This document shows, in pieces, positions 9,997-35,899 of a DNA stretch of 64,000 nt. A program made the translations under genes and the position numbers. Below the pieces are notes generated by a model. That model did no database searches and had not been told where the DNA came from. It saw only the letters and a program-made list of their open reading frames with translations. Origin of the DNA: Echiichthys vipera (lineage: Eukaryota > Chordata > Actinopteri > Perciformes > Trachinidae); NCBI GenBank assembly GCA_963691815.1, contig OY829647.1, forward strand, positions 9,626,709 through 9,690,708, in the 5' to 3' direction. Position 1 is the stretch's first letter; every line of letters begins with the position of its first letter.

Positions 9997-12900
9997 TTAC
10001 TGCACCTTCTTGTCTCCCTCCTTATGCATGTGCTTGTTGTACTGGTTGTCCGTCTTCAGCAGCTTGTCCCACCAGGTGAAGGTGGAGGCATAGTTCCCGA
10101 CGAAGTTCATGTGGTGGAAGTCGTGGAAACGCGTGCCGGCGTAGAACGGGATCAGGTGGAGCGGGTTCAGAGGGATGTCGTAACCACTGGAGAAAAAAAA
10201 AAGGGATTGAAGTCTGCCACTCAAAGAAATCCCCAGTCTCAGTTGTTAAGAGTCAATATTTTCAATAAAAACATCCTTTCAACGAGAGAAATCATCAAAC
10301 AATTATGTTTTTCTATTAGACGTACTGATACAATGCGTTTATTTTGATTCTGTCCTCATGTTGCTGCCAACTGGACATAAAGAGAGCTACTTTTTTCATC
10401 TTGTTCTAAATGTATATCGTATGTTCCCACACACAATAATAATAATATCTTTGTAAAGTGTCCTTGAGTGCTTAGTAAGGTATTTATAAAAAAATCTATT
10501 ATTATTATTATTATGGCTTTGATTTATATAGCGCCTTTCTCAGTGCTCAAGGCACTTTACAGAACCCAGGTTCCATTCATTCACACAGACATACATGGTG
10601 GTGGTAAACTACGTAGTAGTCACAGCTGAGCTGGGGCAGACTGATGGAAGCGTGGCAGCTGACCAGCGCCTACGGCCCCTCCGACCACCTCCTCAAACAT
10701 ACAGCAGTCATACACATTCACATTACGCATTATTATTATTATGAATATTAACTGCTAATTTGGCCCTCTCGTAATAAATACTGTTGCACTGTCGGCTAAA
10801 ATACATTTTCACTGAAGATGAAACAAGTATTTTTTTATATCAGAGTGCCTAATTACAGAAAGGCTTAATGATTTTGAAATAAAATGATGTAAATTAAGGA
10901 AAAGTCGGGGAAAACTGTTGGAACTATTGATGTTTAGGTATCAATAATGTTTTTAAATCTATTTATTTTGATCTTTCTCCTGTTCTGTGTATTCTTTCAC
11001 ATTTAGTAACTTTTGTGAATTACATATGTTGTGTATTAAATAATTATTTTACTAATGACATAAATTACTAGCAAATAATGTGTTATTTAAAGTCAGAGGG
11101 TAATTTAACATCAAATAACAAAGTCTTTTACGAAATGATAGAAAACCAGAAAAATGAACGGAAGTTACAAAAGCACAGAGACACGTTAAATATAAAACAA
11201 TTTCAAAAAGGCAAATATGAAATAATTCATTTTTAAAGACATTTAAACAGAGATAACAAGCTAACTTGCTTTTTCAGTATAGAATTTGTAGTATTTTTAC
11301 GCCACCACTGTATGTTTTTGTATGTACATGTAAGGTCTTTAGTATAAATGCATGCCTGTAATCCAATAATAATAATAATAATAATAATTAGAATAGAACA
11401 TAAGCCTTTATTATCATTGTGGCAGAGCAACAACGAGACTGGAGATGTAACTCTGTTTGGTGTGTCGTAAAAGACAAATTTAAAAATGTACACAAGACAA
11501 ACTCTCGATGCTGTTTAAAAACTACTGTATTTCTAAGAAAAGGAAAATGTATAAATATATGACACAGGTATGAAAGAGTGAGACGGATGTGTAGTATCAA
11601 CACATACATGTATTTTAATATAATATAATATAATAATATATCATCTTGGGAGACGTAGGTGACAAGATTATATGACCGTAACATCTGGTGTTCTCTGTTG
11701 CCCTCTAGTGGTCGACTTCATACATTACCGACAGAGTTAACATGAGGAGAAACGTGCAGTTCCTCATGTAACCAGCGTCTCTCTGTTTATTGTAATCATC
11801 GATCTAACAGCTGTTCCTCCGGTGCTCAAAGTAAATGTTTGCTCTCTGTAGAGTCAGAGTAATAAACAGTCTGACAAATGATTTCGATCCGTCCTACCTG
11901 TGGACATCGATGGTCTCCAGCAGGCGGAAGGACACCCAGGCCCACAGGAAGAACACGTGGTTACAGAAGAGCATGATGCCGATGAAGAAACCAGCTCCCA
12001 GGATGAGAGTCTCAGCAGGATGAGCGTATTCTGCCTGCATGCCGAAGGGAGCCTGAGGGACAGTGGAGACACTGTGATGCAGACATTTGCATGTGTGTGT
12101 GGCCTCTTTTTCACATGGCAGGATTAATAAGTAACTCTTCAGTAAAGAGATGATTGACATTGATTTCTATTGTCACGTCTTTGTGTGTGTGTTCTACTCA
12201 CGGTGAACTCGTGGTGGACTTTGTGGATGTATTTGTAGATCCTGCGGTGATGCAGCAGGCGATGGAGGAAGTAGTGCCAGGTGTCCTCAACAACAGCGCA
12301 GCCGAAGCACTGAGCCATGACGTACGGCCTGGAGAAGAGAAGAGGGGAGGAGAGGAGAGGAGAGGAGAGGAGAGGAGAGGAGAGGAGAGGAGAGGAGAGA
12401 GAGGTGGGTCATCATTAGAGAAGCACGCTGAGAGTTATCCCAACTAACAGAGTTGATGACACTTCTATCAAGCAGCAAAAAACACAAATTCGAGGTTTGA
12501 GATGAAGAATTGTTTACATGAAGAAACAAACTAAAGTGTCTAACTTGAGAGATGATGATATTCGGAGCCTTCTGTTAGTAAGGGTCGACACAGAAAAATG
12601 TCATGTAATGGCAGGAGACTTGATTGTTAATGATCAAATCAGAAACTGAAAACTGAGAAGACAGCTATAGTAAACACATTTAATGCCTAATGCCTCTGTC
12701 TTGTGTCAGGAGTCTTGAAGTTGTCACTGACAACGAAAAGGAGTCACCAACTACAACATCTTTCGCCAGGAGGAATCCCTGGAGTGTGTGCGGTCTCCAC
12801 ACTGAAGCACGTGCTCTGGTATCTATTTAATAGAGCCACAGATGGGTTTGCAGTTGAAGCTGCAAACTGCGTTGTATCATACACCGAGGGCCTGAAGCTG

Positions 12901-13616
12901 CGGCTTCTTCCCCGGCCAGGAGCAGAGCTCTGACTCGGTGCTTGTCTGCGGCCGCACATACAGTTAAGTACAGTACAGGGTGTGGATGCATTGCTGAATA
13001 TATGCATCCACACCCTGTTTTTCACACTTGCAAACGGACATGTAGCAGTTGTACAAGTACCCTACTCTGTATTCAGGGTACTTTGAATATTTTAAAAAAC
13101 TTCCACTGACCAGCGTGGCATGGAGTCCCAGTCGTACGGGATGCTGAAGAATTCAGTGAAGTAGTAAGTCCCACAGATCAACGGCAGCTGGATACAGAAA
13201 TGGTTGAACAGCAGCATCTTGAAGCATCGCCACTGTTTCTCCCAGGTCTCTGGCTTGTCCTGCACACACACACACACACACGCACACACACACACACCAG
13301 GTGTTAGGATTCATCTCAGATTCTGGAAATAAACTCATACGCCCTGAAAACCAGCACAAACCTGTTGGATCTTGTACTTTTGCATGAAGGGCATGAACTG
13401 GAAGAGGAAACCGGGCAGGCAGAACAGGAAGTAGATGAACTCGTGGACGATGAGCGACCCCCAGGTGGCAATCTGGAACTTGGTGTAGTTGTCCAGCATG
13501 TAGCCCCAGGCGTGTTTCAGCGAGGGCTGGAAGGGGTTTTCTGGCAAAGCTGCGTCTACGTACTCCGCCGCCAGGTAGGCAGAGCTCAAGATGTCTGCCG
13601 TGCCGTTCACCGCCAT
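9997..13616 (-). CDS. msmo1: Methylsterol monooxygenase 1 (C4-methylsterol oxidase)
   Basis: This ER enzyme oxidises the C4 methyl groups of 4,4-dimethyl- and 4-methyl-sterols in cholesterol synthesis, using di-iron, O2 and reduced cytochrome b5. Coding exons: 13362-13616, 13111-13259, 12202-12328, 11898-12052 and 9997-10186; phases all agree, giving 291 residues (about 293 in mammals). The fatty-acid-hydroxylase histidine boxes are visible: HRLLH (157-161), HKVHH (170-174) and HDFHH (250-254). Hydrophobic segments precede and lie between the boxes. The C-terminus is KKVQ, a KKXX-type ER-retrieval signal. The ATG at 13616 is chosen because MAVNG aligns with the family start; an in-frame TTG upstream is not used. 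A splice acceptor follows closely upstream of the ATG, so the first exon is non-coding. Residue 249 is Phe where human has His next to box 3. Its neighbours cpe and klhl2 match the vertebrate gene order. Confidence 0.97.
10505..10740 (+). repeat. Dispersed repeat (TTTATATAGCGCC type), copy 1
   Basis: Located in the last msmo1 intron (10187-11897). It starts TTGATTTATATAGCGCCTT and contains CACTTTACAGA, CATTCACACAGACATACATGG and ACCACCTCCTCA blocks. Copy 2 at 28420-28670 shares the TTATATAGCGCCTT start and the CATTCACACAGA portion. It is a common teleost repeat of uncertain class. The rest of this 1.7-kb intron is AT-rich with short AAT runs. Confidence 0.6.
12331..12401. repeat. (GGAGA)n tract forming a splice polypyrimidine tract
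   Basis: A run of about eleven GGAGA units sits immediately beside the msmo1 exon whose acceptor is at 12328/12329. On the gene strand it is an uninterrupted TCTCC pyrimidine run ending in CTTCTCCAG, so the microsatellite itself is the polypyrimidine tract. Confidence 0.9.
12975..13018. repeat. Perfect 16-bp inverted repeat (hairpin)
   Basis: The arm ACAGGGTGTGGATGCA (12975-12990) is exactly the reverse complement of 13003-13018, with a 12-nt AT-rich loop. It lies in an msmo1 intron, about 95 bp from the exon ending at 13111. It could be a MITE fossil or a transcribed hairpin. Confidence 0.85.
13262..13297. repeat. (CA)n microsatellite in msmo1 intron
   Basis: A CA run with one CG interruption begins within three bases of the acceptor for the exon 13111-13259. 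On the gene strand it reads (GT)n ending in GTGTGCAG, so the acceptor lacks an ordinary pyrimidine tract. Confidence 0.9.
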
Positions 13617-14330
13617 GATGGACAACGCGAGGTGACTGCAGGTCTGGAGAGAAGACTGGGAGACGGGAACACAGAGTTACATGTACGGTACTCTCAGACA
13701 GGACGAATCATCACAGCTACACGTGGACAGATAATATTCTCAGTCATGTTAGCACACTGCAAGTTTGTCTTTTCGATAAAAATTATTATAATATGAAGAA
13801 GAGAAATCAAAAGGAAACTGTCGGTTTTAAATAATATGGCAGATTAACTATTAAAGAAAGGACATGACTGTAATAATATGACTGAATTTAAAAGCATTTT
13901 TACACAACAAAGAACTTTAACACTCAGAGATCCAACTCACTTTTAATCACAGTTAACAGTGTACGCTAATTAAAAATCCACAAACAGCTTTGTTGCACAT
14001 ATTCAGTTCGACTCATTAGATACACTAGTTATTAATACAATTTTTAATATACTAAATACCTCATTAGCTTTATTGGCGTGACACCTTTATTGCCACAGCA
14101 GTACAGGAAATTATCAATGACTAGCAATAAATATACAATAACGTGTAAACATCAGATTCAATCATGGAAGTCAAGGAAATGCATATATCGTAAAACTGCA
14201 CTTGAATTCAGCGCTTTAGTTCCTTTTTAGATCACAATTTGCATGTATATGTATTAAATATAGCTTTATTAGAAGAGAAACCAAACGACCTGCTGTATAT
14301 ATAATAACCACATCTCAACGTTATATAGCC

Positions 14331-14580
14331 TTTTTACGGGTGCAGTGGTGAGAGAAATATTCTGACCTTTTACTGGAGTAAAAGTGGCAAAACAAGACTC
14401 TGTTGCAGGTAAAAGTTATCTTATCATCAAGATATACTTAAAGTACCAAAAGTTAAAGCAGGCTACTTCTAATCATGTAGAGTCCACAGTCATGTTGCAT
14501 TACTGTATTATGTCTAATATAAAATGGAAAAACTCAAGTATTTGTACCTCGAAATTGTTAGTTACATTTCCCCAATACAG
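14331..14580. mobile_element. Diverged MITE fragment of the AAGTA-rich family
   Basis: GTGCAGTGGTGAGAGAAATATTC resembles the left terminus of the 6519-7257 element, followed by GGAGTAAAAGTGGCA, GCAGGTAAAAGT and TTAAAGTACCAAAAGT. The right terminus was not found. It lies in the msmo1 5' intron (13617-15034), which otherwise shows no feature. Confidence 0.5.
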
Positions 14581-15034
14581 GTGTCAATGTCGTGTTACTG
14601 TTGATTGTTTTTTTTATTGATTTAGAACACAAACACTGGTGATGCACTGTTGCCTAACACAGTGCACATAAGGCAAAAATAAAATATATCTGAATAAATC
14701 AATTATAGCCTTCACAAACATGCACAACACATGAATGTAACACGCAGATTAACACTCACAGCTGCCAAACATGACGCTACAGCCCTGCAGAGCCACTTAT
14801 ACTCGGACACTGACACTACTTCGTGATTATTAATGCATGATAAATAATGCAGGACTGGTGTGTTTCATAATAAACAGGCCGACATATTGTTCTTTAGACG
14901 TCACAGCTCGCCGCTCGACATCTGCCTCTACTCTTCACTCCAACACATAAACGACAGATGCTGTTAAACAGTCGCTGCTTAAAGAAAATCAGCGAAATAA
15001 CTCATTAATCGGTGAATAAACCACAGTAACTCAC

Positions 15035-15300
15035 CTTTCCGCGGTCCGTCCCGTCTACCTGAGCGAGGCGGCCGGTCCGGTGAAGTACAGTCATATAGAA
15101 CGATCTGATTGGCCGAGAGGAGAGGAGACTGACGTCGGGGGGACGAGCGGCTTCTCTGATTGGTCCGCGGGATGGAGCGATGATAGTGAGACTGGATGTT
15201 TCCACAGCAACAGCCAATCAGAGGCGAGCTCGTCTTTCATAACCTCCGCAGCGTTGAATGGACCGAGGGGAGAGATGGGGCGGTGTTTGCGTCAAACGTG
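15035..15300 (-). promoter_or_regulatory. msmo1: msmo1 promoter and non-coding first exon
   Basis: A donor site CGGAAAG|GTGAGT at 15034/15035 on the minus strand marks the end of a probable non-coding first exon. Upstream, the sequence becomes CpG-rich and carries three CCAAT boxes: ATTGG at 15108-15112 and 15159-15163 (CCAAT on the gene strand) and CCAAT at 15214-15218 (inverted), plus a CRE-like TGACGTC at 15130-15136. Clustered NF-Y sites with CREB or SREBP partners are established features of sterol-synthesis promoters; I did not identify a clear SRE. No TATA box was seen. Confidence 0.6.
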
Positions 15301-17939
15301 CGCGCTTTAAATGTACTTTATAACAATTTGTGAAGAGTTTGTCAACTTTAGAAACGTTGTAGAGGCTCTAAGATAAATAACGTGTGGTATAAAGTTCAGA
15401 CAAATATCACTAAGTGCAATAAAAGCATCACTAAACTGATTGTTTTACTTGTTTTATTGCTTTTTGGGAATTAAATGTATTAAATACTTCCTGAAATGTA
15501 TCTACATTTATTCATATGACGTGCATCATTCTTGTATTTCAGTTCTTGTCAAATTTGAGTTTTTATTGTGACTGTAGGACGGAGAAGGGGGTTGTAATCT
15601 GAGCGGGGAATAGATTTAAAAACTGTTATTGTGCGTACAATGAAAAGTTTCTGTATTTCAATCCGGGGGTATGACTGTGGAAAAGTAAGTGTGTGGAGTT
15701 GAGGCAATGTACAAGTCTGATTCAGTTCACAAAGATGTTTAAAAAGGGAATTTTCATAAAGTACAGAGAGGAAGAAGGAAGCTATCATCACAGATTATAA
15801 AGATGTACTAAAATAAAGAGAGGTGTCTGGGCAAAATGTCTAAACTTAATATTATGAAATAGATTTTAAAAGGTTTTAAATATGTGATAAAGTTTGAAAA
15901 GAAAGGGGGTAGTATTATATAAGTTATTCTTCTCACTTCTCCTTTTTGGACATGTTAAACTGGTGGTTATTTAGTGTTTTATTACTGGCAAAAAACAACA
16001 AAACAATGTTATACTGATTTTGTTATTGTTTTTTGTTGTTTTTGTTAAACTACACTAAATTCAACATACTTTAATATAATTTAACTTGATTAAAAGTAGC
16101 TGTAGAAATACTGCCTGATCTATATCTGCATAATGTATTAAGATTTTTGGTATGAAGCAGAAAGGAATCAGCAATAAATTACTACATTTTATATTATTAC
16201 TGATCCATAAGCAGCACAGTTAAAGATCTGGAGGTCATTTTAACTGAAGGCAGGGTTGCCCAGATGGGGGGAAATAAATTTTAAAATATATAAATCAATA
16301 TAAATCATATTATAAAAATAGGAAATGTCAAATATAGCCAGCTTCACCCGACACTAATGGCGTCATATGAAATTGCGATAGATAAATCCCTGTGTAATTA
16401 TTCAAGTATCACACACAGCATATTCCATTTCAACGTTTTACTGATTTGGCAAAGTTTTAAAAACACATCATGTCATTTCACAGCTTTAAATACAAGAAGC
16501 ATATTTATTAATGATAATATAAAACAAGTAATGAAACATTGTCAAAGTCATTAGCCTACATGACATTCCTCAATACACTGACAAGAAAACAGCGATACCA
16601 GTTACCATTATAGCAATTTTTTTTTTTCAATATAGGAAGAGAAAGACTGGAGAAAAACAGAAAATCGAGAGTAGGTTTGGTCACGTTCCAGAAAGAGAGA
16701 ACAGATTAGTAAAGTAGCAAAGAGAGACGGAAATGAAGAGACATATTAAAATTGGCACATTCATATTACGTCAGGGTGTGCAGTAGTTAATAGGGTTGCT
16801 ACACCAAAAGGAGGAAGAGGAGGAAGAGGAGGAGAGTCGGAGTTTGGGGACCATGCAGAGGTTTCAGCCTGTTGCTGTCATTAGTGGTTACAACCGCAGC
16901 GAAGACGGCTGCGGGGTGACGGTAAAGCACTGATACATCCAACTGTTCATTCACGTCAAACAGCTTCTCCCTCTGTCTGTCGCTGGTTTTGGCAACACTG
17001 ACGACTGTTCTCCTTTAAGAGTAGTGTTCCAGTTAAAGTGTTTTTAAAGAAGAAATGTACATTTTCATCAACTGCATCAACATGCGGGCTAACGCAGCTG
17101 ACGCATCACCCCCGAGCTGGAGTCAAGTGTACTTCTTTATCTCAGAACAGCTGCCGAGTCCAGCTGTTGCTCTGTCCAGTAAAAGTAACAGTAACAGTAC
17201 TCGAGGCATAACGAAAGGGTGGAATAGGGGGAAAGCGGGGTGTAGTTTGACATTCAGGCACTCTTAAACAGCCACGCTGCAACACTGTAAAAGGTCAGAG
17301 GTCAGACAGAGTGCGTTCATGCGGCGTCGGACCACGCGTCACCACACAGATGCACACAAACACACATGCTCACATGTGCAAGCAAAGGAGCACCTTTAAA
17401 TGCAAGCACACACACACACACACGCACACACACGCACACACACACACAGACACACACACACACACACACACACTTTTCAGGATAAAACGAAAGAGGAACA
17501 AAGATTTCAGTCCCAAATGTTTCTCTGCTTTTCTCTCCCGTAGGTTAGATCGGTGGTCTCTCTCACAGCTGCTTCGTGTTAACATTACTAATGTTAAATG
17601 CAGTTATAGTAGCTTCATATCAGTAGCATTTCAATGACACTGCAGTTGTGCAGCGGCGCTTCAGACTGGTTGGTCCAGTCACCAGCGGCAGTCCTGCCAG
17701 GAGGGGATTAAAACACGGGTTTGATTCCCCCCCGTTTGTTTACAGCTCCCCCTTTCAGGTAAGTGCAAAAAATCTTCGCCGTCATCCTCAACAACAACAA
17801 TTCTTGTCATTTTCTTCATCTTCTTCAGTGCCTGTGCTAATGCTGCATCACATCGAAGCATTGGCCTCATAGACAGATCCCAGATCAGTATTCAGCAGGA
17901 CACATGCTGCTCCAAATCAGTGGCAGGTGTCAAGAGCAG
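15301..17939. other. Intergenic region between msmo1 and klhl2
   Basis: 15301-16800 is AT-rich and shows nothing I can name. The part nearest klhl2 is probably its 3' UTR; no AATAAA was found close to the stop codon on that strand, and a TTTATT near 16502 is a distant possibility. A GGAAGA-rich run lies at 16809-16840 and a (CA)n tract at 17404-17474. Small open frames here have no recognisable domains. Confidence 0.5.
17404..17474. repeat. Interrupted (CA)n microsatellite
   Basis: A CA repeat with CG and GA interruptions, about 470 bp beyond the klhl2 stop codon, probably transcribed in its 3' UTR. Confidence 0.9.
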
Positions 17940-31263
<13,324 letters not shown>

Positions 31264-32164
31264 GATTCCGGTGTTTTTCAGAGGCTGGAAACTTGGCCCA
31301 GCAGCGTGCACCATTCCATATCCACAATGTCGTCTTCAGTGGGGCTAAAGTCAGGCGTGGATCGCGGGGATCAGCTGTCCAGAGGCGGGGACGGGGGCTG
31401 ACGGCAGCCCCATTAAATCAGCCTGCTTCATAGAGAAACACACAGCTCTGACTGCGGTGACACTCAGCCACAAACACGTTGCGACTGAACCCGGCTGTTG
31501 TGCCCTGCGGACCGCTTCTTCTGTCTGCAGGAGAGGAGCCAAACCACCAACCAGCAGCGCCAAACGGGGCTTTGTTGTGATGTTGTGTTGTCCTCCCCGC
31601 TCTCCTGGGTGTATTTGGGTGCGAGAGGCGGACGGACACGGCTACCTGTTATTTTCCAATCGCTGATTAAAACGCACAAACAAGGACATGTCGGCAAAGA
31701 CGGTCCTCCGAGCGGCCAAGGCGTCCCGCAAGAAAGCACTGCCTCCCTCTAGCTGTGGAAGACCGGCCACATAAAACACCTTATTAGGGTTTATTATGGG
31801 TTTGTTATTAAACATTTATGAGTATGTAATGGATCAGTGTGGAATGCATTTTGTGCATTTATTTAATAATGTTTCACCTATTTTCTTCTCTTGTTTTTTG
31901 TATTTTATTTATATCTTTTAATGTATTATTTTGCTTTGAGTTGCTTCATTAATAAAGTTTAAATCCTGCTGTTATTCTCCATCCAGTGTTTAACTAACAT
32001 CTCTAAATACATGGTTGACATTTTTTATTTGCTTTGTATTTTTGACTTTTCTTAATTTTAAGGGGACAACTGGGAAAACCCAACATTTACATGATTATAT
32101 ATTTTTATTGTTCTGTAAACTTACTCTTTCCTTTTTGTCAAGTTTTATAATTTTAATGGTTTAA

Positions 32165-32202
<38 letters not shown>

Positions 32203-32400
32203 GTTATCTGTTTTACAATTCAAATATTTAGAAATGTTTACTGCTACTGTCCTTAATAATGGAAATGACTTTCCTTCCAAATATAAATAAATAACAAAAC
32301 ACAAAATAGTACTTACAAATAATATACTTACTTTAAAACACACAAACACATATCCATCAATCCAATTTATATTAATATTTATATTTAATAGATCAATCAG

Positions 32401-32401
<1 letters not shown>

Positions 32402-32455
<54 letters not shown>
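32402..32455. repeat. (AT)n microsatellite
   Basis: About 27 AT units in the klhl2-med28 intergenic region; self-complementary and prone to cruciform formation. Confidence 0.95.
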
Positions 32456-32458
<3 letters not shown>

Positions 32459-32767
32459 TAAATACACATTCCTGACATAAAAACTTGAGTTACAACTTCG
32501 ATAATTTGATCATTTTCTGGATGTTTAAATTGCTGAGGGCCGGATTAACCCCAAGGATAAACGGTGTTAGTAAAATCTGAGGGTAACGGGAGGGTTAACT
32601 GAACTGAAACTAATATCTCATTATTCTGACTTAGCTGGCCAATTCACAAAACAAAGGTAAGAACAAAAATCAATTAAAATAAATAAATATAATGTAAAAA
32701 AAAAAACTAAAAAAAGTTTTTAAACCAGGAAATTTAACTTTAGTATGTATTAAATATACATTGTATA

Positions 32768-32825
32768 ATAATAATAATAATAATATTAATAATAATATTA
32801 ATAATAATATTAATAATAATAATGC
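32768..32825. repeat. (AAT)n compound microsatellite
   Basis: AAT units interrupted regularly by ATT, next to a repeat-like block at 32836-32930. An (ATT)n tract of about 12 units lies nearby at 32168-32202. Confidence 0.9.
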
Positions 32826-34881
32826 TTTATTTTTGGTTCGGGACAGTGCACATTAATGAACATCTATATTTAAACATATCTGTAAACATGTGAGATTAAA
32901 GCAAAACTGCTAATTTTAATCCGTAGTCCCTAATAAATAAATAAATAGAAAATACATAATCAGAAGAGACAGGACACACAGCACTTTACAGTCAGAAGGA
33001 TACCAGACACAGAGAGGATATAACAATGAAATAAAAAGTCATGTTAAATTTGGCTCAAGTCCAGTTGGTTGTTGCACTTTTGGTTTTATTTTGTTTTAGT
33101 TGTCCTTTAAAAGAAGAACGTGTCGGGCGGTCCCTTATTGTGGAGGGACGACTTTCCCCAATGTCCCCCCTACAGCAGACGACACGTTCAACCCAAACAC
33201 GGGCGTCTGTGGGGGGATCTCACTATACATTAATAGTGTAAATCAGTGGATAATATGTGCTATACATTAAATAGAAATGTACACAGGAGAGGCTTGTTGG
33301 GTAAAAAACACAAGTATGAATCTAATTATCTAGAATCATTTTGATTCTTTAAGTTGATTTGAGTTCATGAAATTTGACTTTCTACCTTCAATTTCTATCA
33401 TAATCTTGATTTAGTATCAAACAAACCTCCTAAATTTGTTTTAAGTGAAATTTTTGACATGCTGAGTCAGTTTTGATAAAACCTGCATGGTTCAAACCCT
33501 CAGGGAGAGTAGTTGTTGCCAATGAACAATCAGAGATTTGACGTTAAATCTCGTCGTTTTAATTTGATAACTGTAAACATTTTATCACTATTTTGACTTA
33601 CAATCCTGTGATCTTTCATCAGCACCTCATAACTTTTTCAGCATTTCTATTTTTATTCTTTTTCCTGGCAGAAATGAGCATCCATACGGCAAAGATTCAA
33701 CTAGAGGAGGCAAAACAAGAGTTTACACAACGAACATCTCGTGTGTAAAAAGAAGAAAAGCCCATTTGGAGCTGTGCAAATGCAGCATAAACCCACAGTT
33801 CCCCTGTTTATTCACGCCAAGACCACAGACCCCTTGTTCTGTTCTGCAAGGATTTTTGTCCCCGGAGTCCATCTGTGAAGATCTGTGTGTGGCTGTACCG
33901 TCAGTGGACGGGCGATAACTGTGAAGCTGCGGAGAACAAATCTGTTATGGTGTGAAGACGCTGAATGCATTACAGACAACGGGCTCAGTCATGGGTTATC
34001 TCAAGTCACTCCTCTGTCATGATTTCAAACACAAGTGACATATTAAAGATGTCAGCATGTTTTTTTAGACTCCTCTTTCATATTTATGATAAATCTAGTT
34101 TATTTGAAATCATGCATCATAGTCGTTTTGTAAGTGATGATTTTCCAGTTACTCACTTCCATATGGGAAAAGGTTTTAACGCCGTTATAACAAAGAATGG
34201 TGCACAGCATCTCTTTGTTAGGTCCTCTCTGCTTTGTTAATATATTTAAAGTCCAGCCTCCCAGTATGTAACACCAGCGGGGTTTCTTTTTTCAGACTAA
34301 ACAAAAGACATTAAACAACTGTGCATCTTCAAGTGTAAAAGTGGGTGAATGTCCCTTTAAATTCACTGCAATTTATAGTTAATGTGGATCTATTTCTTCT
34401 TCTCCTTGTTATTTCTCTGATCCAGCACCCATTGGCACTAGGACTGTGTGTTTTTAAATAATTTCTTACTGTAGAACAATAAAAACATAATAAAGACTTC
34501 AGTTCAGAGTCAAAATACTCAGAAATTTTAATTTTACAGTTAAAAAAAAAGTCAGCAACATAAATATTTACATTAATGAAAATTCTGACAAAAAAAGTTT
34601 AAATAAAACTTTGTGTGATTTTCCCACAGCTGGGCAGTGACAACCATCTGTTCTTCTGTTTTCTCAGAGGTTGACATTTATCGGCAGACATCACACGGCG
34701 TACGTGGTGTGTATACGCTTCTCGAGTGTTTGGGTACAGTCACATTACACTTCTGTTGTTCCTTGTTCCCCATTTCGGTGCAACCCTTCAGCCGGCTGCA
34801 GCTGACTTGCAGGTCAGAGTTCAACATCACACTCTGGACGGGGAACAATTTAAGGAGTAATGGGGCCGTACCTTTGGTGTG

Positions 34882-35848
34882 TTAATTTGGTTTTAAAGGG
34901 GCAGGGGGCAGACTCGCAGAGGCCTGCTCCAGAAAGGCCAGTGGTCCAGGAGGGGGCAGGTCTGTGGGTTTGCGGTGCTGAACGCTCACATCCTCCAGCA
35001 CTTGTTGCCAGTGGTGCAGTTTGGACAAGTGTTTCTGAACCAGCATTTCTTTCCTCTGCAGCTCATTGCGTAACTCTGACACATCCTGAAGTGAGAAAAA
35101 AAAATTAAGGCGCATTAACAAACAGAGAGAAATAAATAATAAGTCAACAGTGACAGCGGGTCTAAGAAATAAAAGCGACGTCAGTGAAGCCTGGATACGA
35201 CACAGATGACAGTTCTCAACGAGGAGTTTGGGAACTAATTTTGTTTGTTTTGGTACACAGACGATTAGGGAGAGCCAACACCTACAAATATACAAATGAT
35301 AGGGAATGGAGAGTTAAATAAGTGGACGGGAGGTGGAGAGAACGACTTCAAGAAGAGAAGAGAATGAAAATCAGTACAGTAATCTACCTCTTTCACCACC
35401 TGCTCTGGTTTCTGCACAGATAACTGAAGTCTCTTCTGTAAGAAGAAGCACTCGGTCTGTCGAGCCACATCCAGGAACTTCTGTATGCACTGGTCAACGC
35501 CTAAAAACAACAGACAGATGGATAAATGTACTTAATTATTACAGTTTGAGATAAACTAAAACTATCATAAACATAAAAGAGAAGGAAAAAAATGAAAGCT
35601 TCACTCACCAGTTCGAATCTCTTCCTGGTCAGTCCCATTAACGTAGTCTTGGCTTACCAGAGATGCAAAACATGCCTGAAGAACAAATGAATAAATGCAC
35701 AGAGAACAACATGAGTAAAGGTGCTTTTTAATAAATTAGTAGATCAAAATGATGCTCCTTGGGGTTGGAGTACAGGTGGTTGTGTAGCTCTCCAGTCCCT
35801 GACTTGAATAAGGATGACAGACTTTTTCATTTTCATTGGGAAGGGCAC

Positions 35849-35899
<51 letters not shown>

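Larger units (their letters stand above)
31264..34881. other. Intergenic region: klhl2 promoter side to med28 3' end
   Basis: 31264-31560 is GC-rich and probably holds the klhl2 5' UTR and promoter; I saw no TATA box. Beyond it the DNA is AT-rich with (ATT)n at 32168-32202, (AT)n at 32402-32455 and (AAT)n-type repeats at 32768-32825, the last followed by a GGGACAGTGCACATTAATGA block that looks like a teleost repeat. Short open frames (for example near 33041 and 33965) have no recognisable domain. The right end should include the med28 3' UTR. Confidence 0.55.
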
